Assembly (NCBI GenBank): GCA_026396875.1
Contig: JAPLVY010000005.1
Span: 1-64,000 of the forward strand
Direction of reading: 5' to 3'
Source of the DNA: Candidatus Falkowiibacteriota bacterium
GTDB taxonomy: Bacteria; Patescibacteriota; Patescibacteriia; Patescibacteriales; UBA12465
DNA length: 64,000 bases
Part shown: positions 39,541 through 51,200 of the stretch, in pieces
How positions within the stretch are numbered: position 1 is the first letter of the stretch
Layout of the letters: every line of letters starts with the position of its first letter
Translations under genes and position numbers: made by a program
Notes under the pieces: model-generated
Told to the model about the DNA's origin: nothing
The model's input: only the letters and a program-made list of their open reading frames with translations
The model's database searches: none

Positions 39541-40712
39541 TCAAGCAGGGAAACTACTAGAAGTGCGGCGACTAAAGAGGCTGTAAAAGCCTGGTTTTTC
39601 TTTACTGTCGATATCCAAAAAACGAGCAATAAAACGGCTGTCCACCAACCAGATTCAACTGCCAAAAGTAGCCAAACATTATGTACTGGCTGATATTGCC
39701 AAGCCTGAAGGCTGGGAAATTTTATTATTGAAAAATTTAAATAATTACCTAATCCAACCGGAGAAAATGGCTGGTGAACAATTTGTGAAAAAGAATTGCT
39801 TAACCCCAACCACCTTTCATTGATGGACATATTTTCTAGGCGGCCAGTCCCAGAAACTCTCGCAAACAGCCAGGATAGATGTGAACTGAAGAACATAAAT
39901 GACACCGCCAAACCAACAGCAAAAATCATCATGATTTTAAAAAGTTCATAGCGATAATTAAAAGCCAGGCGCACCAACATCGCTACCAAAAAAGCCAGCC
40001 AGGCAGCACGCGAAAAAGATACCAGGAGCGCCCAGAAAAAAATAATCAACATCAACATCAAGCCCTGCCATTCTTTCTTTTTCTTAGTTTTAAAAATCAG
40101 ATCAACTACTAATAGCAGAGCAATAACCATAACGCCACCAAAAATATTGGGATGATCAAAACTGCCATAAGCACGTAACAATCTGCCACTTTCAATCTCC
40201 AAAACCGAGTCACCAGCAAATTCTGAGACTTGATGAGAAGAAACAAAATATTTAATTGTCGGCACCTTTTGAATGGTAAATTGAAAAATTCCTAATACCG
40301 CCGAAAACAAACAAGAAACTAAAAATACTTTAACAACTAAATTCCAGTCGATCGCCTTACTTAAAAGTCGAGAGCAAAAAAATAAAATTGCCCCAATGAG
40401 GAAATAAAAATAATAACTGAGCGCTAAAAACTTATTGCTACCAAAAAAACAACTAAAAAGCAGACATACTAGCAGGCCAGCAAGTAACAGGTTTTCTTTA
40501 GACCAAATTTTTGGCCACTTTTTAGTGACAGTTATCTGATAAATTGCTAGAGCAATAAATAATAAGAGAGCCAGGGCAAAACCGTAGAAAGCAATTTCCA
40601 AAAAATTACTGGCCAATCCCTTTATTTCCCCGGGGCGCCAGATTAATTTCAGCTGCCAAGGCAACGCAAAAGCAAAAAAAGCTAAACTGATTGATAACCA
40701 ATCTTTCTTCAT
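39462..40712 (-). CDS. O-antigen ligase family membrane protein
   Basis: Multi-TM; GLGNYLNFSI...YQPVHNVWLLLAVESGW. Confidence 0.85.
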   Translation of the reverse strand: MKKDWLSISLAFFAFALPWQLKLIWRPGEIKGLASNFLEIAFYGFALALLLFIALAIYQITVTKKWPKIWSKENLLLAGLLVCLLFSCFFGSNKFLALSYYFYFLIGAILFFCSRLLSKAIDWNLVVKVFLVSCLFSAVLGIFQFTIQKVPTIKYFVSSHQVSEFAGDSVLEIESGRLLRAYGSFDHPNIFGGVMVIALLLVVDLIFKTKKKKEWQGLMLMLIIFFWALLVSFSRAAWLAFLVAMLVRLAFNYRYELFKIMMIFAVGLAVSFMFFSSHLSWLFARVSGTGRLENMSINERWLGLSNSFSQIVHQPFSPVGLGNYLNFSIIKFPSLQAWQYQPVHNVWLLLAVESGWWTAVLLLVFWISTVKKNQAFTASLVAALLVVSLLDHWLVSLPFGILFSFLVLSMASEETI

Positions 40713-41602
40713 AAGTATTTTTTTATATTTTCTTCATAACGATTTTTGAATTCGCGACGACGATCATTCTCGTGAACCTTGATCACTCTATCAGAAATAA
40801 CGACACCGCTCGCTTCATTCTCTGGCTTGATTTTCTTATTTTTCAAACGTCTTTCCTGCCAGGGACGAACTAAGCGCTCAAAAAATATCGGCCAAATGCG
40901 GTGCTGTTTTTCTTTAATGACTCTAAAAGGGGCGGCACTGGGACAAGAGTAATTTGGCAATTTTTGAAGAATTTTTTGATTTTCCTGCCAAAGATTTCTA
41001 AATACCCCGTCATCAAAAATCGGATCCAGGAAAGCAAACCAATAGATAAAATAAGGGTCACTATCTGGAAGCATCAGGCTTGCTAAATCGAGAGAGTCGT
41101 CAGAAACAAAAAAGCTCAAACAAAGCTGATTGGCAACTTTATTTTTATAAATACGAAAACCAGCTAAATGAGCGATGGAAACCGAAAAAAATCTTGTTAA
41201 CCATAGAGAGCCCTTTGCAGTGATGATAAACAAATCAATATCACTAGTAGCTCGATAATAAAAATTATTACAAAGTGCCACTCCTTTTAATCCTGGAATA
41301 AAATGCCATAAACGTACTGCTCTCTTGGCTCGCCGCATTTTCTGTTCAGAAATAATTGAGAATGCTCTGCGCTCTTCCACCAAATTTTCCCGCCCACGCA
41401 AAAAATAAAAACCATTTTTCTGCTCTAATCGAGAAAACAAAAATTCTTCCACCACAGCCCTTTCAATATCACCAAAATCGGCCCTCAAAGAACAAAGACG
41501 CCAAACCTCAAAAAGAGTTAAAGGGTAATTGAAAGTATCAAAAAAGGCGAAAGTCATTAAAATTGCTTCCGCCAAATTTTCTGCTTGTAAATCACTTCTC
41601 AT
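40709..41602 (-). CDS. nucleotidyltransferase-fold hypothetical protein
   Basis: RATSDIDLFIIT motif; 4-bp overlap with downstream Wzy-like gene. Confidence 0.65.
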   Translation of the reverse strand: MRSDLQAENLAEAILMTFAFFDTFNYPLTLFEVWRLCSLRADFGDIERAVVEEFLFSRLEQKNGFYFLRGRENLVEERRAFSIISEQKMRRAKRAVRLWHFIPGLKGVALCNNFYYRATSDIDLFIITAKGSLWLTRFFSVSIAHLAGFRIYKNKVANQLCLSFFVSDDSLDLASLMLPDSDPYFIYWFAFLDPIFDDGVFRNLWQENQKILQKLPNYSCPSAAPFRVIKEKQHRIWPIFFERLVRPWQERRLKNKKIKPENEASGVVISDRVIKVHENDRRREFKNRYEENIKKYL

Positions 41603-41611
41603 AGATAGAAA

Positions 41612-42721
41612 TTACTTCACTGGACCGTCAATTTGCAAAACCTCTAAATCGCTCTCTACGCCAGTAATCTTTACCACATCTTTATCTACTTTTTTAAACT
41701 CCTTGTAGGCATTATTGTAGTGATTGACCGAAGCTGCCATGCTAATACCCAATTTACGCATAAAATCATCATAACTCAAAAGATGTTTTGCGAGCTTCTC
41801 GACATTAATCTTGATTTCCTTGGCGCTCTCCTCGATTTGCATCGCTCGTAAACCCTGGAGTACGGTCTGAAGATAAGCCAGGAAAGAAGTGGGTGAAACA
41901 ATAATTACTTTCTTGTCACGGAAAGCATATTCAATTAGGTCACGAGTGTTTACTTGGGCAGCGCCAACTTTATTTACCAATAGATCGTAGTATATCGCCT
42001 CGGAAGGAATGAACATGAAGGCAAACTCCATGGTTCCCAGTTCTGGACGAACATACTTTGAGGTCTCATCAATCCTATTTTTGAGGTCTTGCTTAAATTG
42101 AGCCTCAATTTTTTTCCTGGACTCCGGGTCTTTCACTACCATTAGCCGTTCGTAATTTTCTAAAGAAAATTTGGCATCCACGGGAATGATTTTTTCTTTC
42201 ACGAAAACTGCGGCATCAACAATCAGGTCCTTATCCTTATTTTTGCCCAGCTGATATTGCATCTGATAGGAATTGGGCGGCAAAACATTTTTCAGAGTTT
42301 CTTCTAAAAAATATTCCCCCAAAATTCCTCTCTGTTTTGGATTTTTTAAAATATCCTGAAGACTCTGAAGCTGGGAAGAAAAATTTACCACCTGGCGATT
42401 AGTTTCGTCCAGCTTAGCCAATTTTTCGGTAACATCTGCAATTAATTTAGAAGATTGGGAATTAATATTCTGCATAATTCTGGTGGTCTGCTCAAATTGC
42501 CCCTGATTAGCTCGGTGGGTTTCCGACAGTTTACGATCCAATTCTTGGCGCAATTCGCTATTCTGAGAAGATAGTTGCGCTAATTTTTCTGATTGACGCG
42601 ATAAGCTCTCCAAAAGAGCCAGTGACTGGGCTTCGTCTTTAGGATCTTTTTTCTTTAATAAAAGCGCAATAACTACAATAAAACCAACCGCTACCAAAGA
42701 AATAACCAAATAATTTTCCAT
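41612..42721 (-). CDS. rmuC: DNA recombination protein RmuC
   Basis: GxLGEYFLEETL, IPVDAKFSLENYERL, EFAFMFIPSEAIY, TSFLAYLQTVLQGLR. Confidence 0.94.
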   Translation of the reverse strand: MENYLVISLVAVGFIVVIALLLKKKDPKDEAQSLALLESLSRQSEKLAQLSSQNSELRQELDRKLSETHRANQGQFEQTTRIMQNINSQSSKLIADVTEKLAKLDETNRQVVNFSSQLQSLQDILKNPKQRGILGEYFLEETLKNVLPPNSYQMQYQLGKNKDKDLIVDAAVFVKEKIIPVDAKFSLENYERLMVVKDPESRKKIEAQFKQDLKNRIDETSKYVRPELGTMEFAFMFIPSEAIYYDLLVNKVGAAQVNTRDLIEYAFRDKKVIIVSPTSFLAYLQTVLQGLRAMQIEESAKEIKINVEKLAKHLLSYDDFMRKLGISMAASVNHYNNAYKEFKKVDKDVVKITGVESDLEVLQIDGPVK

Positions 42722-42831
42722 ATAATCAAAAATCTTAATTTTATCTTACAATTATAGCGCTTTTACCTGCCTCAAGGAAACCCCAAAGAAAAACGACCAT
42801 CCCTGGCCGCTTTTCATAACTAATCATTATT

Positions 42832-45393
42832 TTAGGCCCAAGTAACACTGGCAACCTTGTCGTTTGGATCTTTGAATCGCATAATTCTCACTCCCTGAGT
42901 ATCACGACCCAATACATTAATAGAATTATATGGCAAACGGATAACTTGTCCATGCTCGGAGATAATAATAAGATCACGATCTTCCATGGTTAAAGAGTTC
43001 AACAAGAAAGCATTGGTCAAATCACCAGTTTTCTCAGTGATTTTCGCGGTCTTAATACCACTGCCACCACGACCCTGAAGTTTATAAAGATTAAACTCGG
43101 TTCTCTTGCCATAGCCATGAGCCATTATGGTCAAAATTTGATATTTTCTCACCTTATCCTTATCAGTCTTGGCGACTCCCATGCCGATTACTCGGTCATT
43201 GCTCTTGAGACGGATACCGGCGACACCAGCAGCATTGCGACCCATATCACGAACATCAGTTTCCTTAAAGCGAATTGCTTGACCATTGGCAGAAACCAGC
43301 TGAATATGATCAGAGCCAGAAGTTGGCTTAACCCAGATTAAGCGGTCATCTTCTTTAATCTTAATAGCAATCAGCCCTGAACGACGAACATTGGAGAAAG
43401 CATTAAGCTCGACTTTCTTAACTAAGCCACGCTCGGTGGCGAAGAAAAGATACTGGCTACCAAACATCTTATCTAAAGGTAAGATTGAACTAACTTTTTC
43501 GTCACTGGTTAGCTGTAAGAAATTAACGATTGCTGCTCCTTTGGCAACCCTTGAAGACTGAGGAATCTCGTAAGCCTTCATTTGGAATACTCGCCCCTTA
43601 GTGGTGAAAAATAGGACATCGCTATGGGTAAAGGTGGTGAACATAAACTCAACCATATCCTCTTCTTTGGTGGTGAGACCAATCACGCCTTTTCCGCCAC
43701 GAGCCTGAACCTTGAAAGTATCTGGCTCAATGCGTTTAATGTAGCCATCTCTGGTCATTAAAACAAAAGCTTCCTCGTTTGGCACTAAATCTTCCATGTT
43801 GAAATCTTTGATTCCTCCGGCGACAACCTTGGTTCTTCTTTCATCGCCAAATTTTTCTCCCAAAGCTAGAATTTCCTCTTTTACAACTTTTAGAATGTTG
43901 GCTGTTGAACTTAAAATATTTTCCAATTCTTTAATGAGCTTCATCCTTTCCTTGAGTTCGTCCTCGATCTTCTTTTGTTCCAAGTTGGCCAGGCTTTGCA
44001 GTCTCATTTCCAAAATAGCAACTGCCTGACGCTCGGAAAGTTTGAATTTTTTTATCAAACTAACTTTTGCCGCCTCTCTATCTTTTGAGGCCTTGATGGT
44101 AGCGATAACATCATCAATATTCTTGAGGGCAATCATTAAGCCCTCCAAGATATGAGCACGCTCCTTGGCCTTATTGAGATCAAATTGGGTGCGGCGGCGA
44201 ACAACCTCTTGGCGGTGCTTGATGTATTCCTCGAGAATCATCTTGAGAGTGAGAATCTTCGGCTGGATACCGTCAACAAGAGCCAACATATTAACGTGGA
44301 AAGTCTCCTGAAGCTGGGTATGTTTATATAGAGCATTAAGAACTTTTTTTGGATAAGCCTCTTTTTTGAGTTCAACTACCACTCTCACGCCATCTTTATC
44401 CGACTCATCACGCAAGTTTTTAATACCATCAATCTTTTTCTCTTTAACTAAGTCGGCAATTTTCTCCACCATGGTGGCCTTGTTCACCTGATAAGGGATT
44501 TCTGTGATAATTATTTGAAAGCCACTTTTAGTCTCTTCAATATCAGCAACGCCACGCATCACAATTCCGCCCTTACCAGTGGCGTAAGCCTGAAGAATAT
44601 CTTTTTGGTTATAAATAATACCGCCAGTTGGGAAGTCAGGCCCCTTAACGAATTGCATCAAGTCCTCAACGGTGGCTTCTGGGTTTTCAATAAGATGAGA
44701 AATTGCTCCCAATAATTCGGTCAAATTATGAGGAGGACTGTTGGTTGCCATACCAACAGCAATTCCCATTGTGCCGTTCATTAATAGGTTGGGCAATTTA
44801 GATGGCAAAACTTTTGGTTCTTTGTGAGAACCATCAAAGTTCGGAATAAAATCAATAGTGTCTTTGTCGATATCAAACAGCATTTCCTCGGCAATGGCTG
44901 CTAATTTGGCTTCAGTATAACGCATGGCCGCCGGACGATCACCGTCAACAGAACCGTAGTTACCCTGACCTTTTACCAGCATGTAGCGCAGAGAAAAATC
45001 CTGAGCCATACGAGCCATGGAATCATAAACTGCCGTGTCGCCATGAGGATGATATTTACCAAGCACTTCACCGACGACTGTAGCCGATTTCCTAAACTTT
45101 CCATTGGCTCTTAGCCCAATACTCCACATCGCATAAAGAATGCGACGATGAACTGGCTTCATGCCATCACGAACATCAGGAAGAGCACGGGCGACAATCA
45201 CGCTCATCGCATAATCGAGATAAGAACGGCTCATCTCGTCAACTAAGGGCTGATTCTCAATCCAACCGAATTCGGTGTGGTTGCGTTCATTACCATTAGT
45301 TGAAGGGCGCATCTCATCGCCTTCTTCCGGAGATTCCAATGGTTCTTCTTCAATTATTTCTTCCTCTTTTTTATCTTTCGGCATACTAATCAA
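42832..45393 (-). CDS. gyrA: DNA gyrase subunit A
   Basis: [50 protein letters not shown]; GyrA C-terminal beta-propeller repeats. Confidence 0.97.
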   Translation of the reverse strand: MISMPKDKKEEEIIEEEPLESPEEGDEMRPSTNGNERNHTEFGWIENQPLVDEMSRSYLDYAMSVIVARALPDVRDGMKPVHRRILYAMWSIGLRANGKFRKSATVVGEVLGKYHPHGDTAVYDSMARMAQDFSLRYMLVKGQGNYGSVDGDRPAAMRYTEAKLAAIAEEMLFDIDKDTIDFIPNFDGSHKEPKVLPSKLPNLLMNGTMGIAVGMATNSPPHNLTELLGAISHLIENPEATVEDLMQFVKGPDFPTGGIIYNQKDILQAYATGKGGIVMRGVADIEETKSGFQIIITEIPYQVNKATMVEKIADLVKEKKIDGIKNLRDESDKDGVRVVVELKKEAYPKKVLNALYKHTQLQETFHVNMLALVDGIQPKILTLKMILEEYIKHRQEVVRRRTQFDLNKAKERAHILEGLMIALKNIDDVIATIKASKDREAAKVSLIKKFKLSERQAVAILEMRLQSLANLEQKKIEDELKERMKLIKELENILSSTANILKVVKEEILALGEKFGDERRTKVVAGGIKDFNMEDLVPNEEAFVLMTRDGYIKRIEPDTFKVQARGGKGVIGLTTKEEDMVEFMFTTFTHSDVLFFTTKGRVFQMKAYEIPQSSRVAKGAAIVNFLQLTSDEKVSSILPLDKMFGSQYLFFATERGLVKKVELNAFSNVRRSGLIAIKIKEDDRLIWVKPTSGSDHIQLVSANGQAIRFKETDVRDMGRNAAGVAGIRLKSNDRVIGMGVAKTDKDKVRKYQILTIMAHGYGKRTEFNLYKLQGRGGSGIKTAKITEKTGDLTNAFLLNSLTMEDRDLIIISEHGQVIRLPYNSINVLGRDTQGVRIMRFKDPNDKVASVTWA

Positions 45394-45398
45394 TAAAA

Positions 45399-45779
45399 CT
45401 ATTTCTTTAAATTGGTACTTGTTGGATTTTTATCTTTCTCCTGGCTACTAGTTGTGGCCAGCGAAGACGAAGCGCTAATGTTAATCTTATTTAAAAGATT
45501 TTCTGCCTCCGTCACTTTTCCCTCTCGATCTCTCATTTCTTCAAAATGTTTGCCGGTATTTTCTAAGATGAGATCCAAATCACTTCTTACTTTTTGCAAA
45601 TCAACTGGGTCCTCTTTTTTTTCTGGCAATTTGAAATCACCAGAGAATAAATGAGGCAGGTTTAAGCACCATAAAGTCACCATGATGACCGTGACAAAGA
45701 TTACCCCGGCACTAGCAAAGAAACGATTATTTTTTTTGCCTGTCTCTTTTGGAGCTTTTGACTCCGGCTTGTTTTCCAT
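45399..45779 (-). CDS. single-TM hypothetical protein
   Basis: 126-aa ORF, one TM plus coiled coil. Confidence 0.65.
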   Translation of the reverse strand: MENKPESKAPKETGKKNNRFFASAGVIFVTVIMVTLWCLNLPHLFSGDFKLPEKKEDPVDLQKVRSDLDLILENTGKHFEEMRDREGKVTEAENLLNKINISASSSLATTSSQEKDKNPTSTNLKK

Positions 45780-45799
45780 GTTTCTTGGGTTATATTTAT

Positions 45800-46402
45800 T
45801 TACTCCAATAAACCATCGAGATTAACATCGTAAAGCATCTGCTCAGCAATCAAGCGATAATTGATAATTTCTTCATTATTAAACCAGAGGGCGATTTCAC
45901 GCTCGGACTCATCAGGGTTGTCTGTGCAATGAACTAAGTTTCTCACTGCACGATCATCGAGGTTGGCAATTTCGTAGGAATCCAAAGTATAATCACCGCG
46001 AATAGTACCAACATCAGAAGTGGCTGGTTCTGTGCCACCAACTAATTTTTTGATAATTGCTACGGACTGATTACCCTCCCAAATCATTGGAACAACAGGG
46101 CTCGCGGTCATAAATTTCACCAAGGCACCAATAATATCCTTTCCATATTCAATTGCGGCTTTTTCTACTGGGCGACCAGAGGCCTTCAGGTTTTCTACCA
46201 ATTTCTCACCCTTTGCCTGAAACCAAACATCGTCCTTATTATAATGTTGCCAGACGATTTCTTCTTTTGGGACAATCATTTTCATTGCCACCAACTTCAG
46301 GCCGGTATTTTCAAAACGTTTAAGCAGGTCACCAATCAAGCCACGCTGGACAGCATCTGGCTTCAAAATTACGAGAGTTCTTTCTTTTTTCGGGTGTGTC
46401 AT
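45800..46402 (-). CDS. ndk: nucleoside diphosphate kinase with insertion
   Basis: TLVILKPDAVQRGLIGDLLKRFE, GTIRGDY, NLVHCTDNPDESEREIALWF catalytic His region. Confidence 0.92.
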   Translation of the reverse strand: MTHPKKERTLVILKPDAVQRGLIGDLLKRFENTGLKLVAMKMIVPKEEIVWQHYNKDDVWFQAKGEKLVENLKASGRPVEKAAIEYGKDIIGALVKFMTASPVVPMIWEGNQSVAIIKKLVGGTEPATSDVGTIRGDYTLDSYEIANLDDRAVRNLVHCTDNPDESEREIALWFNNEEIINYRLIAEQMLYDVNLDGLLE

Positions 46403-46421
46403 AAAATATGTTTAATTAAAT

Positions 46422-47072
46422 TTAAAAACTTAAAATTACCAATTCCATTTCTTCGGAAGGCAAATCTTTCTTAGAAATCTTTAATTTTTCTTCGTATGTT
46501 GGCTTAATGCCCAGTTCCTTAATAAATTTATCCACATCATCTAGCTCATGAGAAAGTTTGAGATCTGGATGACGGTAGTGCATTGGAATAATAATACGCG
46601 GTTCAATTTGAGAAATTACCTCCACTGCTTTTTTGGCATCAAGAGTATAAAATCCGCCAACAGGGATTAATAAGATGTCCGTACCAACTAATTTTTCCAG
46701 CTCGGTATCATCCAGGGCGTGCGCCAAATCTCCCAGATGAGCAATGCTGATATCCTCAATCTCCATGCGATAAATAACATTAGCGCCACGCTCCTTGCCC
46801 TTCACCTGGTCGTGGTAAGAATCCACGCCCTCCACAAAGATGCCCTTAACGTCGTATTCGCCGGCGCGATCAATCACAAAAGGATTTCCTTTGACTGCCG
46901 AAATATTGTTGTGATCTTGATGGTCATGACTAATTGTCACTAGTTCTGCCTCCAAGGAAGGCAACTTCAAGCCGGTTTCTTTTGAGTATGGATCAGTGAT
47001 TAAAGTGACGCCATCTGCTCCGGTTTTATCCTGTAATTTGAAACAAGAATGCCCCAGCCAAGTAATAATCAT
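46422..47072 (-). CDS. metallo-beta-lactamase-fold metal-dependent hydrolase
   Basis: MIITWLGHSCFKL, ISHDHQDHNN, IPMHYRHPD; start placed at MIITWLG, shorter than the supplied ORF. Confidence 0.85.
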   Translation of the reverse strand: MIITWLGHSCFKLQDKTGADGVTLITDPYSKETGLKLPSLEAELVTISHDHQDHNNISAVKGNPFVIDRAGEYDVKGIFVEGVDSYHDQVKGKERGANVIYRMEIEDISIAHLGDLAHALDDTELEKLVGTDILLIPVGGFYTLDAKKAVEVISQIEPRIIIPMHYRHPDLKLSHELDDVDKFIKELGIKPTYEEKLKISKKDLPSEEMELVILSF

Positions 47073-47196
47073 ACGAGAAACAATAAATAATTTACAATAA
47101 AAATGGGCCAAAACCCTAAGCCCAGTATAACAAAACAAAAGGCCTTGGTCAACCGCAAAAATGCCAGCAAATACAAAATAAGATCTAAAAATTAGA

Positions 47197-47230
47197 TAAA
47201 AAAAGAGGCTCGTATTATGAGTACGAGCCG
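47197..47230 (-). terminator. intrinsic terminator of the 47255-47947 gene
   Basis: GGCTCGTAttatgagTACGAGCC with A tract on +. Confidence 0.8.
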
Positions 47231-47254
47231 CTTGTGTGTCAGTGCTAAAAAAGT

Positions 47255-47947
47255 TTATCTTCGATTATGGATATCTTTTTTCACAACTGTTTGGGTTTTC
47301 TTGGTTTGCACAGTTTTATCCGCGCCGGTTGTTGTATTTACATTAATATCAGATTCATCGATCTGATAGTATTTACAACCAGGATATATGTGCTTATACA
47401 CAACAATCCTCACGCGGATGCCTTTCTCATCCAGAAACTCTATGGTTTCCGGAATGAAACCTGCGGAAATGGTTTTTTTGTCTTTTCTCTTGGCCTTTTC
47501 CCCTGGGCCAAGGGTGATATTTTCGAACGTTCCCTTCACAAATGAAATGGGAATATTCGTGTTGTTGCATGGTAGCAGAGTAACCTGCTGAGCCAAATCT
47601 TCAGATGCTGTCAAGTCAGCATCGTGAATTACGATGTTGAGTATCGAGTCAGCGCCTTTGCCCTTAGTCACTAACCTGGTGATTACTGATTGCAGGATTA
47701 CCTTGCGGTCATTGGTGTCTTTGAAGGACCCCAGCGTGAAATTAAGCTCTCCCGGATCTACCGAACAAAGAGGACTTTTCTGTCCCACTCTTAAGGATAA
47801 TCCTTTAAAAGGGCCGTCGCTCAAGCCCCAAAATTCACTACTTGCGGAGTCGGTGACTGTCACCCACACCCCACCATCTTTTTTGTTTTGTGCCTTCAGG
47901 GTACAAACCAGAAAAAGTAATACTAAAATTGCTGTTGTCTTTTTCAT
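47255..47947 (-). CDS. predicted secreted protein of unknown function
   Basis: MKKTTAILVLLFLVCTLKAQNKKDGG signal peptide-like N-terminus; own promoter and terminator. Confidence 0.75.
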   Translation of the reverse strand: MKKTTAILVLLFLVCTLKAQNKKDGGVWVTVTDSASSEFWGLSDGPFKGLSLRVGQKSPLCSVDPGELNFTLGSFKDTNDRKVILQSVITRLVTKGKGADSILNIVIHDADLTASEDLAQQVTLLPCNNTNIPISFVKGTFENITLGPGEKAKRKDKKTISAGFIPETIEFLDEKGIRVRIVVYKHIYPGCKYYQIDESDINVNTTTGADKTVQTKKTQTVVKKDIHNRR

Positions 47948-47991
47948 TTTCTACGTATTTGATTGTTAATATTTTCGAACTACTGTCATCT

Positions 47992-48042
47992 GGTGACAGG
48001 AAAATAAGATTTTTGATTTTAAAATCTCATTTTCCTATCACC
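47992..48042 (-). other. 22-bp hairpin in 5' leader of 47255-47947
   Basis: GGTGACAGGAAAATAAGATTTT-tgatttt-AAAATCTCATTTTCCTATCACC; the two non-WC positions are G.U wobbles if read as minus-strand RNA. Confidence 0.75.
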
Positions 48043-48126
48043 AAAAGTGCCTCGAAAAAACATCAACTAAATACATAGAGTTTCCCCAAAAAAATCTTTA
48101 ATTTTTAAACAACATTTTGACCCTTT

Positions 48127-48155
48127 ATAATATCACAGTTATAAAGTTTTGTCAA
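48127..48155 (-). promoter_or_regulatory. sigma70-type promoter for 47255-47947
   Basis: minus strand TTGACA-17 nt-TATTAT. Confidence 0.7.
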
Positions 48156-48183
48156 TGATAAACCAGGTTTTATTCGTAAAAAC

Positions 48184-48212
48184 AAAAAATAGGCTAAAAT
48201 TAGCCTATTTTT
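48184..48212 (-). terminator. intrinsic terminator after the 1375-aa protein gene
   Basis: AAAAAATAGGCTAAAATTAGCCTATTTTT. Confidence 0.85.
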
Positions 48213-48229
48213 ATGATAATCTTGAACGA

Positions 48230-51200
48230 CTAACCATTTAATCTTTTTAGGAGTATGTCCTCCACGTTGCCAATCAAGGAAGCAATATTTCTGGGCAATT
48301 CCTTGCCTCCTTCTTGCTTTAATTCAGCATAATAAGTCCAGGCTCTACTTAGTAGGGCTTTTTCTTTCCCGGATAGAACCACATTCTTATTCAATTCTCT
48401 AAATCTATCTATCAGATCGGCAGCATTCTTAAATCCCGGTTTACCGGTAAAAATTCCTTCAGCAAGATTCTTGCCAACCCCAGAAAGTAGAACTTCATGT
48501 TGAGCAGTTCGCAGATTCTCAGCCAAAATGGCAGCGTAATACTCTGGGTTACTAACCTTATACTGCGCTGCATCCCAAATATTATACAGAGCCTCTTTGG
48601 CTTTTGACGTAACCTCTAATCCCTCATTTAATTTCCCGAAATTATTAACCAAATCATCCGCGCTAGCAATCTTTTCACTGGATAAGTCTTCTAACAACTT
48701 GCTTGAGATGCCAGCCAGTTCAGAATTAGCAAGCTTACTTTTGGCAACCTGCTCGGCCAACTCCTGGCTTAAAGATTTAGTCGGTGTGTTAAAAACTGAG
48801 GAATTTTTATCCAAAGTGACTTCTTGCCCATTATTAATGGGGTAATCTAGATTTTGGTTCGTAAGCTCGGAAGGAATAACATTTTTTGCCGGTTCAACAA
48901 TATCTCCACCAATCGGCATCTTAGGACCCCTACCAAGATCCATTTTCTCTGTCACAGAACTATTGCTACTTCCTGAAACTGCGATTTCAGAAGCATTAGT
49001 TCTCACCGGAGAGCCGTCATTAACTCCAAAATAATTTTCATTATTGCTTAAATTATTGCTCTCTGGAATATTTACCTTTTCCGGGATGTCAAAAACTGAA
49101 GAGCCTTTTAGAGTTCCGGCTTCTGCGAGATTGATTGGTCTGTCCAAATTATCAGCGGTAGATAAATTTCCCTGATTAATTCCAGAAACCTCTCCTGCAT
49201 TATCACTAGACATTATCCCCGGTAAGCCCTCATCGCCACTCGGGTTTACCGCCGATAAACTCTCCGAAGAAGTCGGCATCGCCGCTGAAACTTCTGGAGT
49301 AGTTTCAACAGTGGCGGTTGCCATATCATTGGACATTAAATTTGGCAGGCCTTCATTATTGTTAAAATTATTAACACCGAGATTCACGCTTGACGCCTTT
49401 GGCGTCTCTGCAACATTTTTAACCCCAGATACTGCCTTATTCACCAAACCAGACAATGGAGATTTTTTCCCATCCATACTAGGAATTTTTCTCATCTCCT
49501 TGTTTAAATTTTCATTTAAATCCTCTAGGGTATTACTCTCCTCTGAAATAATATTCTGAGGAACATTATTATTGAAAGCTGAAACACCGCCGCCCAGCTT
49601 AACCTCCTGAAGATTGTCTGGGGCGGGGTTACCGGCAAGATTTTCGGTCACTGCCCCTTCTGACGAAATAGTGGTCGGGACACCATTAATAAACTCCTTG
49701 GAAATTAGGCGACCATCAGAGAGAATGGCGTTGCCTTTCTCATCCAGAAAAGCAATTTTGTTTCCCTGTGAATCATACATGTCGGGAATTTTCGCTCCAG
49801 CTCCAGCAGTCTCAATTTTTACTTTTGGAATATTAATTTTTTTATTAACAATTCCGCTCGGACTTTTTTGACCAACAGTCTTTGCTGATTCATTCACCGA
49901 CGGAGCTTCATTTTGCGCAATATTATGCATTTCCATGCCACCAACTTGTGAGACAGAAGTGCCTCCGACGACAGCTGCTTTTGTGATTTTTTCGTGACCG
50001 AAAATATCTTGAGAAAGCTCCTTAACTCCAGAGCCAATCTTGCTGAAAGTTTCATTTACTGTTTCTTGAAGAGCTGACCCCTCATACAAAGCATGAGCCC
50101 CTTCTCTCAGTTTCATACCGACGCCAAAGGCAGCCGCACCCATTAAAGCGCCTAAAACCATCTGCTGGTTTTTATAAGAAGATCGTTTGCTAGAAATTTC
50201 ACCCTTGAGATGATCCATAAATGAGACCACTCTTTCGTTAACTTTATCCGTGTTTTCTGAATAATAGTGAAGGACCTTGGCCTTTTCTAGCGCCTGGGTA
50301 AAAGATAAATATTTTGCGCTTCTTTCTGCGCCAGAACCGAAACCAACCAGACCATCTTCCAACTTGTTCTGGGAAAATTCGAGGCGACTAGTCAAGGCTC
50401 CGCGAAGCTCCTCCAACCTTTCGGGACTTTCGTTGCTCTGCACTGCTTGTTCAAAGCGAGTAACAGCTTGGTTTAATTTATCGGTCAAATCTCCGGCTTG
50501 TGAAATATTCGCTTCCAAGCCTCTCTTGATTTTTTTAACTGTTCCGTCGGCATTCCTGGAAATTCCCAATTCGCTTTTTTCGAATTTAGCATTGACCTTG
50601 TCAAACTTGTCCTTTAGCTCCTGATATGCGGTTTTTTCTTCTTCAGTCGCTTGTTCTGCTAGCCATTCATCTGGGGACAGTGAGAATTCGGCCGGCACCA
50701 ACTTTTGTAAACCGATCAATAGCGCGCCCCTCTCTTGAGACAATGCGCTTTCGCCTTTTTCCTGGTGACGACCCTGGATATCACCTTCTTTAATTTTTTT
50801 ATCCGCTCGTGCGCGACCGCGCCACGCACCAATCACGCCAGCAATTACTGGCATTGCTGACAAAGAAACCGCACTACTTACCAACTGCAGATGACCAGCG
50901 TATTTGGCGACGTTCCTGGCAGCAAAACCAGCGCCAGTCATTGCGCCTCTTTCTGCCAGCAATGAACTAAATAATCTTTTGTACGGAGAGTCATTTTTAA
51001 CATGATCGAATTCTTTTTGAACCTCCGGATGATTGGTGAGAAATTGACGCATTGCTACCTGATTATCGATATCATTAACCCCTTGAAGTGCCTCCATTTC
51101 ACCCTTTTCAGCAATTATTTTATCTAAAAGGTCCAATTTCTGTGTTTCATATTCATGCTTTGCTTTTTCAAATTTTGTTCTATCGCTAGATTTTGCTGAT

